From: Flintibacter faecis
Lineage (GTDB): Bacteria > Bacillota > Clostridia > Oscillospirales > Oscillospiraceae
Direction of reading: 5' to 3'
Assembly: GCF_014287875.1 (NCBI RefSeq)
Contig: NZ_JACOPN010000010.1
Span: forward strand, 1 to 64,000
Length of the DNA: 64,000 nt
In this document: piece by piece, positions 49,677 through 58,334 of the stretch
Layout of the letters: every line of letters begins with the position of its first letter
Position numbering within the stretch: position 1 is the stretch's first letter
Made by a program: the position numbers and the translations under genes
The notes under the pieces: model-generated
Databases searched by the model: none
The model's input: the letters and a program-made list of their open reading frames with translations, nothing else
Told to the model about the DNA's origin: nothing

Positions 49677-50744
49677 ATGTCATTGGGTGATCTTATTTCT
49701 AGTTGCCACAAGGAAATTGCTGGATCACGCACAAAAAATCGCTTAACTATCCAAATAAGCTATGCAATCCAGTTAATCATGGATTTTTACTCCACAGATT
49801 TTCTTGTAATGATGGATTACATAGAGGATGTCTCTGTCATTAGTGACCCTGATAATCCTTCGGCCATTCATTTGTATCAGATTAAGACTAAATCTACGGA
49901 CAGACAGTATCTTTTGTCTGCTGTAATTAAAGATGAATGGTTTCAAAAACTGTATCGCAATGCACTAAAGTATAGCGGCTATGTTGATAGCGCATCATTA
50001 GTGTGCAATACAGATATAGTCGTATCCGGCACCGAGGTATTCCCTAATGAAAGAACAGGATTAGACGATAAAGCGATTGAAGAAAACATCAAGAAAATTC
50101 GTAAAGCTATTGCTAAAGACCAGAATGTAAACGAAGCAGACATTGATTTGTCAAAGTTTTTCTTTGTTCGTTCTTTACTCTCAACGAAAAACCACAAAGC
50201 AGAAGTTGAACACGAATTTCAGGATTTCTTACTTGGGCAGGATGCTAATTTACAAGTTGCGACAGCAAAATCAATTTTTACAGTTTTATACGACGAACTC
50301 GATAAACGATTTAACGAGGAAATAAATGAGGATTGTACAGATGTACAAGAAATTATGAGCAAGAAAGGGCTTGACGGCAGAACTATTAAAGAAATCATAT
50401 CCTGCGGATTGGCAATTCAAATTCCGGCCCCAGAGAAGCTATTCTCTGACTTCAATGTTGCATCCATATCAGCGCGTCGCCGATATAGCTCAAAGTATCA
50501 ACAGATTAAGATGGATATGTATTCCAACATTTCCGCATTCGTGGCCCTTAAAAAAACATTGTTAGAATTTATAGAATCCGAAAATCAAAATGGTATAGAT
50601 GATATGGTTGGATTATTTAATGCTGTCTATGCTAAAGCCAGTGATTGTGATTTTGTTCCAACCTGCTACCAAGATGAGTACTACCTAAAAACGCTCATAA
50701 TGATCTTGATATATAAGTATTGCTATGGAGGTGTGGGTACATGA
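49677..50744 (+). CDS. DUF4297 (Cap4-type nuclease) protein, putative defence effector
   Basis: A 355-residue protein. The N-terminal domain (QISYAIQLIMDFYSTDFLVMMDYIEDVSVI...IHLYQIKTKS) is a DUF4297-type PD-(D/E)xK nuclease fold, with the QxK strand at residues 68-70. The C-terminal two thirds is helical without a recognised domain. GGAAGGG precedes the ATG at 49677. The stop overlaps the ATG of the SMC-like ATPase gene (ATGA). DUF4297 nucleases serve as effectors in CBASS (Cap4), Lamassu and related ABC-ATPase defence systems, so an anti-phage or anti-plasmid role is inferred. Confidence 0.7.
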   Translation: MSLGDLISSCHKEIAGSRTKNRLTIQISYAIQLIMDFYSTDFLVMMDYIEDVSVISDPDNPSAIHLYQIKTKSTDRQYLLSAVIKDEWFQKLYRNALKYSGYVDSASLVCNTDIVVSGTEVFPNERTGLDDKAIEENIKKIRKAIAKDQNVNEADIDLSKFFFVRSLLSTKNHKAEVEHEFQDFLLGQDANLQVATAKSIFTVLYDELDKRFNEEINEDCTDVQEIMSKKGLDGRTIKEIISCGLAIQIPAPEKLFSDFNVASISARRRYSSKYQQIKMDMYSNISAFVALKKTLLEFIESENQNGIDDMVGLFNAVYAKASDCDFVPTCYQDEYYLKTLIMILIYKYCYGGVGT

Positions 50745-52420
50745 ATTTGGTGGTATCTTCCATCACAATGGTTGACCTTACAAATAAGGAAGCTAAGCGA
50801 ATTTCCTTTTCGCCTAAAAAGAACTTACTTACCAGTACACGCAACCACTTAGGCAAATCCGTAATAATGAAATCCATATATTATACACTCGGCGCAGAAG
50901 TGTATTATCCGAACCCAATTAAGAGGCTAAATTTACTTACCTATATTGATTTTTCACTTAATGCACATCTATATCGAGTTGCACGGCTCAAGAACACTTT
51001 TGTATTATACTGTGATGGAGTGTTTGACGGGTGCTACCAATCAGTCGGAGACTTTGAAGAAAGGCTTTGCGAGATATTTGACCTAGAGATAGATCTTGTA
51101 TCTAAGGACCGTGATGGAACAATAATAAAGTGTCCTCCGGCATTTTATTATATGCCCTATTATGTGGATCAAGAGAATGGCTGGGCAGTGAACTCTTCTT
51201 CGTTTGACAAAATGGCTCAGTTTGATTTACCACAAAGAAAGAACAGCTATTTTTTCCACTTGGGTGTCCTTGATAATAGCTACGTTGAAATATCAAAGCG
51301 CTGCAAGGCGAACAAAAAACGGATTGATGAACTTGCAAAGGAAATCGATAGGTATCGAATGGTAATAGAAACACTGCAAGCTGGGCTCAATGCGATTCAA
51401 ATGTCCTTTGATACAGCCTCATTGGAGCGGGCCATATCTTCCAGGCAACAAGAGATAAAGAGAATACTTGAAGAGTTAACTCAAACGCGATCAGCCTTAC
51501 TAAAGGCTGAAGATGACTTGATTCAGCTAACGCATGAAAAGGAGCTACTCTCCAAATATATTAAGAAAAAAGTCCCGAACGAGGATTTTGTAAGTGGAGA
51601 AACGATTGAATGCCCTCGCTGCGGCATGGTGTTTGAACAGGTTCTGACGCAAAGGCTTGAAAAAATTTATTTACGTGAATCGCTGCTGGAGGACTATACG
51701 GTAGCTGCCGAGGGGCAGAAACGCTTAGAAAAGCAGATTGTAAAATTAAAGAGAAAATTTGAGGCTAAACAGCAGGGACTAAAAGATTTCGAAAAAGAAC
51801 TGACAGCCGATAGAGAAGCTTATAATACTTATGTTAAATCAAAGGCTACAAACCAGCTTCTAAAAGAATACGGGGATCAAATTAGTTACAATTCCTCGGA
51901 AATTGACCGACTACGTAAAGATAGTGCAGAAATCAATCAGCGACTATCAGTTTATACGCAGGAGAGAGAGCAAGTCAACACAGTATATCAAGGAAATCTA
52001 ACGCGCCTGCTTGCTGGACTTGATATTCCTTCGGATCAAGTCGAGACAGAAAGTGAACCTGGTACACATCTTAGTGCAAGTGGAGCATATGGTCCTCGGT
52101 GCAAAATTGCACAAATGCTCGCATTTGTCGAAACACAACATTCGACAGCTCCTGATTTGATAACATTCCCGATGGTCATTGATTCCCCGAATGTTTTGGA
52201 GCAGGATGATGAGCATTTGGAATCTATTATCCGTACTTTGCTCACATGGGACAAAACCAGTAACCAGATTATAGTTGCGTCTATCCAGGGAAGAAATATG
52301 GCTTCGACTATTGATGATGTAAAAATTATTACATTAGATAACCCTCAAAATCATTTGTTTGATTCAGCTGAATATGCAGAGTATGAAGCAGAGATAGCCG
52401 AGATTTTTACGCAGTTCTAA
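50741..52420 (+). CDS. SMC/Rad50-like ATPase, putative defence sensor
   Basis: A 559-residue protein: N-terminal ATPase half with a degenerate P-loop STRNHLGKSV (Lys39, Ser40), a coiled-coil arm (about 190-290), a zinc-hook-like CPRC (Cys291, Cys294), a returning coiled coil (about 300-430), and the C-terminal half with Walker B FPMVIDSPN (Asp481). This is the layout of Rad50/SMC-like sensors (LmuB of Lamassu, ATPases of ABC-three-component systems). GGAGG lies before ATG 50741, which overlaps the nuclease stop. The pair is probably a sensor-effector defence module; no third gene is seen. Confidence 0.72.
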   Translation: MNLVVSSITMVDLTNKEAKRISFSPKKNLLTSTRNHLGKSVIMKSIYYTLGAEVYYPNPIKRLNLLTYIDFSLNAHLYRVARLKNTFVLYCDGVFDGCYQSVGDFEERLCEIFDLEIDLVSKDRDGTIIKCPPAFYYMPYYVDQENGWAVNSSSFDKMAQFDLPQRKNSYFFHLGVLDNSYVEISKRCKANKKRIDELAKEIDRYRMVIETLQAGLNAIQMSFDTASLERAISSRQQEIKRILEELTQTRSALLKAEDDLIQLTHEKELLSKYIKKKVPNEDFVSGETIECPRCGMVFEQVLTQRLEKIYLRESLLEDYTVAAEGQKRLEKQIVKLKRKFEAKQQGLKDFEKELTADREAYNTYVKSKATNQLLKEYGDQISYNSSEIDRLRKDSAEINQRLSVYTQEREQVNTVYQGNLTRLLAGLDIPSDQVETESEPGTHLSASGAYGPRCKIAQMLAFVETQHSTAPDLITFPMVIDSPNVLEQDDEHLESIIRTLLTWDKTSNQIIVASIQGRNMASTIDDVKIITLDNPQNHLFDSAEYAEYEAEIAEIFTQF

Positions 52421-52431
52421 GCAAAAAGAAA

Positions 52432-52484
52432 AGCGGGAGTACAGCCGATCGGACGAACCGAAAAGCTGTACTCCCGTTTTGCGT
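52432..52484. terminator. bidirectional terminator after the SMC-like gene
   Basis: CGGGAGTACAGC pairs with GCTGTACTCCCG and is flanked by AAAAG and TTTTG. It separates the plus-strand pair from the minus-strand genes. The following 52485-52587 holds no gene. Confidence 0.85.
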
Positions 52485-52587
52485 AACAGAAAGTGTTTGA
52501 AATCAAGCCTTTTTCTTCATGTGCCAGCAAGCAGCCCGACATATGAAAAATCATAAAGGCTCCCTTTGAAAATACGGGTACAGGGAA

Positions 52588-52785
52588 TTATTCTGCGGTT
52601 TTTCCACCCTTATCTTCACAGATTTTAGACCGTTTGGAACTGTAATGCGGACAAGCGACCAGACACGCCCGGAAACTCTGCTTGCAGCCGTGAACACATT
52701 TTTTGCAGATATGGTTATACTGCCGCCTGCCGTTCTCGCCCAGGAAGAACGCCAATTCCAGCCGCCATTTCTTGCTTCGGCTCAT
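52588..52785 (-). CDS. small Cys-rich ICE protein, function unknown
   Basis: A 65-residue basic protein (SRSKKWRLELAFFLGENGRRQYNHICKKCVHGCKQSFRACLVACP) with six Cys residues that may bind a metal. Comparable small proteins follow the ArdA-fusion or relaxase region in other clostridial ICEs. Its start overlaps the stop of the 52782 gene. It is the last gene of the leftward transfer operon. Confidence 0.65.
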   Translation of the reverse strand: MSRSKKWRLELAFFLGENGRRQYNHICKKCVHGCKQSFRACLVACPHYSSKRSKICEDKGGKTAE

Positions 52786-54608
52786 AGGCAATCATGCTCC
52801 GGCACATCACGGCCGGGCTTCTTGCCCTCCGGGGGCTTGTGCTCGGCACACTCCCGTTTTGCGTCCTCCAACCGCTCACGGATGGAAGGCTTCTCCGTCG
52901 TTGTCCGTTCTGCGTACTCCTGGGCTTTTTCCAATTCCTCACCGCGTCTGCCATTGTTGATAACGCCGTCGATCATGCCGTAGTCATCCTCCATCGTCAT
53001 TTCAGCGGTGCGGAGAGGATTGTCCTTTTCCGGCTGCTCCGCTGCCACGGCAAAGGCCCGTGTGCCGTTTCCCATGATAAGGTACTTTCCATCATCGGAG
53101 ATATGGTGGATGCCATAACCGGCTGCCTCCATCTGCTCCCGGCTCATAGCCGTCACCTGAAAGCTGCCCCTCGGTGTCTGCACACGTTCGCCGGTTTCAA
53201 AACGGTCTGGCAGATAAGCGAGGTCTTGCTTCTCTGCCGGGACAGGAAGAACAACGATATTGCCATTGATCTGCATAAATCGTTCCGGCGTTTTGAACTG
53301 TTCCGTGTATTTCTGAATCAGTTCCGGGGACAGGGATGCAAAATCTTCCTCACCAAGTCCAACCACCAGGAAAGTCCCTGCTACGATATCATAAATTTCT
53401 CCATTTTCATCCCGCAGCCCACGGTTCAGATTAAGCCCTATGAGCTTTCCTTCATCATTGCAAACCAGCGCCACCGGATCAGAATAGGGATAAGTTGCGC
53501 CAATGTCTCCGCCGACCTCCGCCTGCAGGGAATGGAGATCGGGGTCGATCTCCTTCACATAGGGTTCCTTCATAGGCTCCACTACAAGCACAGTCATCTT
53601 TTCCGAGGCAACCTTCTCCGCAGCGGACAGCATTTCATCCGCATGTGACTTCTCCGGGTCATCCAAAGCGGCCTTGACCTCCGCCGGGTCAAAATCAAGA
53701 AATTCCTCATAGCCCGTGGCGTCCTTGAATTTTTCGATCTCCGAGGGAAGATAGTCCTCCTGCGTCTGCCCCAGCGCCGCAAGCTTTTCATCCAGAGCGG
53801 AAATGCGCCCGGCCATCAGGCTTTCGTAAATTTCTTCCTTTGCGGCGTGCGCCTCCGGGTACTCCGCCGCATACTGCGGATCGTTCTGACGGAAAAACTC
53901 ATCCATGTCAAAGGCGATATCCATAGCCCACTCGGATTTTTCTTCTTCGGGAAGATCGTCCTGAAAGGTCATCACCCGGTACTCGTCGGGGATACTGCCG
54001 CGCTCACCGTCGTAATACTCATGGAAATTGTCACCCGTATCACGCACATAGCCCTGATCCGTGAAGGTGCCGTTTTCCTCCAACGCAACGTCCCGGCCGT
54101 AGGCCTCATAGTCGATGTAATTCCGCAAATGCTCTGGCACCTGCATAACGTCCAGTTCTTCGATGTAATAGCGGCCCAGATCGTCATAGTCATGGATATC
54201 GGGGTAAACCTCATAGCAATCCAGATTCTCGGTGAGGTTGATGATCTCCTGCAGGCTGCCGCAATGGTCGCCCATTTCCATACCGGCCTGAAACTGTGCG
54301 TATTCGCTTTCGCTCATTTCATCCAGCTTCGACGCCAGATAATTCAGCTCGTCCAGATTCTCATATTCACCCAGCTTACTGTAAAGACCGTCCACATAGC
54401 AGTCATAGTCCGTGATGAACCATTCCTCATAGGGCTGGCCGAAGTCATCCTTCTGGCCGATCCCGATCCGCTTAAACACTTCCTTCAATTCCTCGGCGGT
54501 GGTGGGAAACTTCACCCACTCGCCCACAAGCTCGCCCTCGTTATATTTCCCAAGATTGGTGATAAAAGCGGCAAAGGGATAATCCTTGTTGTGATCGTAA
54601 TATGGCAT
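52782..54608 (-). CDS. ArdA-like antirestriction / DUF3846 / DUF4316 fusion protein
   Basis: A 608-residue protein, very acidic throughout. Residues 1-170 resemble the DNA-mimic ArdA (FAAFITNLGKYNEGELVGEWVKFPTTAEELKEVFKRIGIG...DYDCYVDGL...YEVYPDIHDYDDLGRYYIEEL). A DUF3846 domain lies at about 335-425 (VLVVEPMKEPYVKEIDPDLHSLQAEVGGDIG). The C-terminus is a DUF4316 module (TAEMTMEDDYGMIDGVINNG). ArdA proteins inhibit type I restriction enzymes in the recipient. AAGGAGG precedes the ATG. The DUF4316 end is shared with the ICE1 YodL protein at 21124. Confidence 0.85.
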   Translation of the reverse strand: MPYYDHNKDYPFAAFITNLGKYNEGELVGEWVKFPTTAEELKEVFKRIGIGQKDDFGQPYEEWFITDYDCYVDGLYSKLGEYENLDELNYLASKLDEMSESEYAQFQAGMEMGDHCGSLQEIINLTENLDCYEVYPDIHDYDDLGRYYIEELDVMQVPEHLRNYIDYEAYGRDVALEENGTFTDQGYVRDTGDNFHEYYDGERGSIPDEYRVMTFQDDLPEEEKSEWAMDIAFDMDEFFRQNDPQYAAEYPEAHAAKEEIYESLMAGRISALDEKLAALGQTQEDYLPSEIEKFKDATGYEEFLDFDPAEVKAALDDPEKSHADEMLSAAEKVASEKMTVLVVEPMKEPYVKEIDPDLHSLQAEVGGDIGATYPYSDPVALVCNDEGKLIGLNLNRGLRDENGEIYDIVAGTFLVVGLGEEDFASLSPELIQKYTEQFKTPERFMQINGNIVVLPVPAEKQDLAYLPDRFETGERVQTPRGSFQVTAMSREQMEAAGYGIHHISDDGKYLIMGNGTRAFAVAAEQPEKDNPLRTAEMTMEDDYGMIDGVINNGRRGEELEKAQEYAERTTTEKPSIRERLEDAKRECAEHKPPEGKKPGRDVPEHDCL

Positions 54609-54620
54609 ATCAGCACCTCC

Positions 54621-55100
54621 TTACAGTTCCGGCGCAGATTTTTCCTTATGGGGCTGCGCCTTGCTTTTCTCTGCACATTCCTTCTTGCCCTGTTCCAGCC
54701 GTTCCCGGATGGAGGGCTTTTTCTCCGGCTCCGCAGGGCGTTCATGCACCCACTCGTCGCCGGAAAGAGAAATATATCCGTGTTCCGTAAAATGGCCCTG
54801 TTCCTCCTGCATGGAGTACTTGCCAAACGGAACAGGGTCGATTGCTTTCAGAAGTTCCGGGGGCAGCAGCATATCCATGTGCTGCGCCAGATACCGCCAC
54901 CCCAGATCATTCAGATCGTGGATATTGGGCTCAAATACGAAATAGTCAATGTTGTCCGCAAACTCCTTAAACTGCTCTGGTGTTGTCAGCTTGAAGGGCG
55001 AGGTCTGCACCGCCGCCAGCACCTCCCGGTCCTCCGGGGAGAGGGCAGTCACCGCCGCCCTCACTTCGGGTAAATGTTCCAAAGTCTTATTTTCTGCCAT
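54621..55100 (-). CDS. ArdA C-lobe-like / DUF4316-tail protein
   Basis: A 159-residue acidic protein. The segment FVFEPNIHDLNDLGWRYLAQHM...PVPFGKYSMQEEQGHFTEHGYISLSGDEW aligns with the corresponding part of the ArdA domain in the 52782 protein (VYPDIHDYDDLGRYYIEEL...AYGRDVALEENGTFTDQGYV). The tail KKPSIRERLEQGKKECAEK matches DUF4316 ends. It is thus a half-size paralogue and may also be an antirestriction mimic. The ATG at 55100 follows GGAAGG and lies 14 bases inside topB. Confidence 0.7.
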   Translation of the reverse strand: MAENKTLEHLPEVRAAVTALSPEDREVLAAVQTSPFKLTTPEQFKEFADNIDYFVFEPNIHDLNDLGWRYLAQHMDMLLPPELLKAIDPVPFGKYSMQEEQGHFTEHGYISLSGDEWVHERPAEPEKKPSIRERLEQGKKECAEKSKAQPHKEKSAPEL

Positions 55101-57183
55101 TGACACCTTCCTTTCTTTTCGGAAATTCCAGTTTGAAGTTGATGTATTTGCCACCCGTGTCATCCAAGATCACCGCAGCGTCATAAGCAGCCTGTTTCTT
55201 TTCAGACCACATTCCCTTGACATTGGTACGTCCCTTTTTCAGAAGGTCCGTTGCCATCTTCTTTGTCAGCTCCTTCTTGCGGCTCGTCCAGAAGCGGTCA
55301 TTTTTCCAGAGGACGAAACCGCAGGACCGATCCGAACACGCAAAGTTCTTCTTGCCCTCATAAACCGGCTGGCCGCAGCGGGGGCAGGTACCAATCACTT
55401 CCTTCTCCGGGGCAAACAGCTTTTTGCCATCCTCGGAAATGCAGGAATAGGTGGACACGATCTCTTGAACCATCGTGCGGATACCATCCATGAAGGTATC
55501 CGGGTCAGCGCCGCCTTTTGCGATCTCCGTCAATTTCTGCTCCCATTCCGCTGTCAGCATGGGAGAGGTCAGTGGCTCCGGTAGAATCGTGACAAGGTTG
55601 ATACCGGCTTTTGTGGGGATCAGGCTCTTGCCCTTTCGCTCCACAAATCCGGCAGCCACCAGCTTTTCGATGATTGCCGCCCTGGTCGCAGGCGTGCCAA
55701 GACCTTTTCGTTCCGCCTCGTCGGGGATATTGTCTTTGCCTGCGTTCTCCATAGCGGACAGGAGGGTATCTTCGGTATAGGGCTTCGGCGGCTGGGTGAA
55801 ATGCTCGGTAACAGCAACCTCCGCACCGTCAAAAGTCTGCCCTTCGGCGAAGTCCGGGAGCGTATCGCCGTCCCCATCCGCAGGTCTTTCTTTCAGGGAA
55901 GCACGGAAAATGCGGTCGATCTCCCGCCAGCCTTCGGAGAGGATGCGCTTGCCCTTTGCGGTAAAGGAATGGCCGCCGCAGTCGAAAGTTGCCGTGACTG
56001 CCTCATACATATACAGCTCCGCCGGCGCACACAGCAGCTTGCAGCAGACAAGGAGGAACAAATTGCGCTCGCCCAGAGGCAGACCCTTGATATCTGCCTT
56101 TTCAATCTCCATCGTGGGGATAATGGCGTGGTGGTCGGATACATCCTTATCGGAGATCATGGTCTCCATCAGAGGGAAGAAGTCTGTGCAGCTATCAAAA
56201 GGCGGCAGTTTCGCCGCCAGGTGGATCACGCAGGACGCCGTTTCCGCCATATCGGAGGTCAGATACCGACTGTCCGTGCGGGGATAGGTCAGCAGCTTCT
56301 TTTCGTAGAGGCTCTGGGCGTAGTCAAGGGTCTGCTTCGCCGTGTATCCGAACAGGCGGTTTGCCTCACGCTGCAAGGTGGTAAGGTCATAGAGCTTCGG
56401 AGGCTGTTCTTTTTTCTGCTCTTTCGTGACAGCGGTACAGGTGACGGCCGCACCCTTGCACATGGCCGCTGCCTGTTCCGCCTTCGCCGGATCGGTGAAT
56501 TTCTCCGACACTGCTTCGGCTCCATCCAGCGTCAGGCGCAGCAGATGATATTTTTCTTTGTGGAACAGCGTGATCTTCGCGTCACGCTCCGCCAGCATTG
56601 CCAGTGTGGGGGTCTGAACACGGCCCACATTCAAGGTGCGGTGATAGAGAACGGAGAAAAGGCGCGCGGCGTTGATCCCCACCAGCCAATCCGCTTTCTG
56701 GCGGCAGAGGGCGGATTGATACAGGGATTCATAATCGGCGCCGGGGCGCAGGTCAGAAAAGCCCTCTCGGATAGCGCTGTCCTCCATCGAGGAAATCCAG
56801 AGGCGAAGGACCGGCTTGCGGCAGCCGGTCATTTCATACACCAGACGGAAGATCAGCTCTCCCTCACGTCCGGCGTCACAGGCATTGACGATGGTATCCA
56901 CATCGGGGCGGTCCATCAGGACGCGGAGATTTTCAAAAGCGTCCTCCTTGCCCGGCGCCAACACATAGCGGAAAGGCTCCGGCAGGATGGGAAGGTCGTC
57001 ATAGCGCCACTTCTTGAAACGCTCGTCATAGCCCGCCGCATCCATGGGGGAAACAAGGTGCCCTACACACCAGGAAACGATCAGGGCGTTCCCCTGAAAA
57101 TAACCATCGGCCCCGGATTTAGCACCTAGGGCCGACGCGATAGATTTTGCTACACTTGGTTTTTCTGTGATTATTAGCTTCAT
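55087..57183 (-). CDS. topB: TopB, DNA topoisomerase III of ICE2
   Basis: An intact 698-residue type IA topoisomerase: TOPRIM (EKPSVAKSIASALG, DAGREGELIFR), active-site Tyr300 in LTYPRTDSRYL, conserved EDTLLSAMENAGKDNIPDEAERKGLGTPATRAAIIEKL, and a C-terminal zinc ribbon (CPRCGQPVYEGKKNFACSDRSC). It relaxes or decatenates DNA during element transfer. It shows what the interrupted ICE1 topB looked like, and could complement it. Confidence 0.95.
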   Translation of the reverse strand: MKLIITEKPSVAKSIASALGAKSGADGYFQGNALIVSWCVGHLVSPMDAAGYDERFKKWRYDDLPILPEPFRYVLAPGKEDAFENLRVLMDRPDVDTIVNACDAGREGELIFRLVYEMTGCRKPVLRLWISSMEDSAIREGFSDLRPGADYESLYQSALCRQKADWLVGINAARLFSVLYHRTLNVGRVQTPTLAMLAERDAKITLFHKEKYHLLRLTLDGAEAVSEKFTDPAKAEQAAAMCKGAAVTCTAVTKEQKKEQPPKLYDLTTLQREANRLFGYTAKQTLDYAQSLYEKKLLTYPRTDSRYLTSDMAETASCVIHLAAKLPPFDSCTDFFPLMETMISDKDVSDHHAIIPTMEIEKADIKGLPLGERNLFLLVCCKLLCAPAELYMYEAVTATFDCGGHSFTAKGKRILSEGWREIDRIFRASLKERPADGDGDTLPDFAEGQTFDGAEVAVTEHFTQPPKPYTEDTLLSAMENAGKDNIPDEAERKGLGTPATRAAIIEKLVAAGFVERKGKSLIPTKAGINLVTILPEPLTSPMLTAEWEQKLTEIAKGGADPDTFMDGIRTMVQEIVSTYSCISEDGKKLFAPEKEVIGTCPRCGQPVYEGKKNFACSDRSCGFVLWKNDRFWTSRKKELTKKMATDLLKKGRTNVKGMWSEKKQAAYDAAVILDDTGGKYINFKLEFPKRKEGVNGRK

Positions 57184-57217
57184 ATTTTCTCCTTTTGTGG
57201 TACAATAATTACATGGG

Positions 57218-58285
57218 GTGATTGATTTGGTTCTGATGAATATGTATGGTAAGATACCGGAAACGATAATTTCTAAAAAATTAGGAATTGGTATTTGTAA
57301 TCCTGCACCAGATTGGGTAGAAGGATTACAAGATGATTTTGAAGAAGAACTCTTAATTCATGAACATGAGATATCTTCATTCAAAAAATCAGGATATGAT
57401 ACTGCCTGGGCCTCTGACCGTTATAATTTAGAAAAGATAGTGTTCCAATTAGGTTGGCAAGAAGAAGGAAAAACTTCCATGCAGATTATTGCTGAACACT
57501 TAATTGAAATCCAAGTCTTAGACTTTGATAATTCGTTATTGCAGATGAAAAACGATCATTTAGATAGCCCGACATGCGAGCCTCAATATCCAAGAAAGTT
57601 TTTGAATTTATGTTGTAAAATACAGTCGTCACAATCGGCTCAAACAGTTATTCCAAATCAAATACCTTTCTCAACTTATAACTCCGATGATTTTCAGCAA
57701 AAGCCTTTGATACTTAATTTTTTAGGAGCAATGCTACATCCGCATCCTAATTATCCGATTTCAATACCTGACTATACAGCAGGAGGGGTAAAGTCTCTAG
57801 AATATATAGGTAGTCTAATTGACAATTTCTTAGTCACAGATAAAGATTTTTGGCTGTTTGATTACATAGTCAATGCCGTGTTCAACGACGAATCTCATGA
57901 TGCCTATCATATATTCAAAGTGATGTCCCTTATTGAAATGCTTATTATCACTCCTAAAGGAAACGGAAAAACTGTAGGAGAACTCGAACGTAAACTTCCG
58001 CAGTTCCTTCCAGATAGAATACCTGTCGAAGAACGCGCATTGTTCTCTGAAATTGTGCGTAAACTTAGAAATAAAATTGGACATGGTGATTTTGAGGCCG
58101 TACAGCAACTATTAGACCAGTATCGCAACTCTTTTATGCAAAACTTCTGGTACGATGAATTTGAATATAGCATTGAGAACTGGACATACGGCAACATATG
58201 TATTAATCTTGATTCGGCGTTAAATGAGATTTTATGGCTAATGTTATCTGATAGGGCGCAACTAGCATCAGTTCAAATGAGTTAA
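57218..58285 (+). CDS. HEPN-like protein (cargo), function unknown
   Basis: A 355-residue protein. The C-terminal third contains FKVMSLIEMLIITPKG and LRNKIGHGDFEAVQQLLDQYRNSF, in which RNKIGH (Arg284, His289) fits the R-x4-H motif of HEPN ribonuclease domains (Apea-like). The N-terminal part has no recognised domain. The gene is AT-rich and is on the strand opposite to its neighbours topB and DUF4366, with its own TACAAT-type promoter box (57201) and terminator, so it is an insertion. The start is uncertain: GTG 57218 or ATG 57236. An abortive-infection role is only inference. Confidence 0.6.
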   Translation: MIDLVLMNMYGKIPETIISKKLGIGICNPAPDWVEGLQDDFEEELLIHEHEISSFKKSGYDTAWASDRYNLEKIVFQLGWQEEGKTSMQIIAEHLIEIQVLDFDNSLLQMKNDHLDSPTCEPQYPRKFLNLCCKIQSSQSAQTVIPNQIPFSTYNSDDFQQKPLILNFLGAMLHPHPNYPISIPDYTAGGVKSLEYIGSLIDNFLVTDKDFWLFDYIVNAVFNDESHDAYHIFKVMSLIEMLIITPKGNGKTVGELERKLPQFLPDRIPVEERALFSEIVRKLRNKIGHGDFEAVQQLLDQYRNSFMQNFWYDEFEYSIENWTYGNICINLDSALNEILWLMLSDRAQLASVQMS

Positions 58286-58291
58286 TAATAG

Positions 58292-58330
58292 GCTCTCACC
58301 GCTAATGTTTGACGGTGAGAGCTATATTTT
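58292..58330. terminator. terminator between the HEPN-like and DUF4366 genes
   Basis: GCTCTCACCG pairs perfectly with CGGTGAGAGC, followed by TATATTTTTTAA; both convergent genes can use it. Confidence 0.85.
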
Positions 58331-58334
58331 TTAA

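Noticed and set aside
53847..57129. Long plus-strand frames opposite the ArdA fusion (408 codons) and topB (442 codons) genes
   Set aside because: Antisense shadows of well-supported genes with no motifs.
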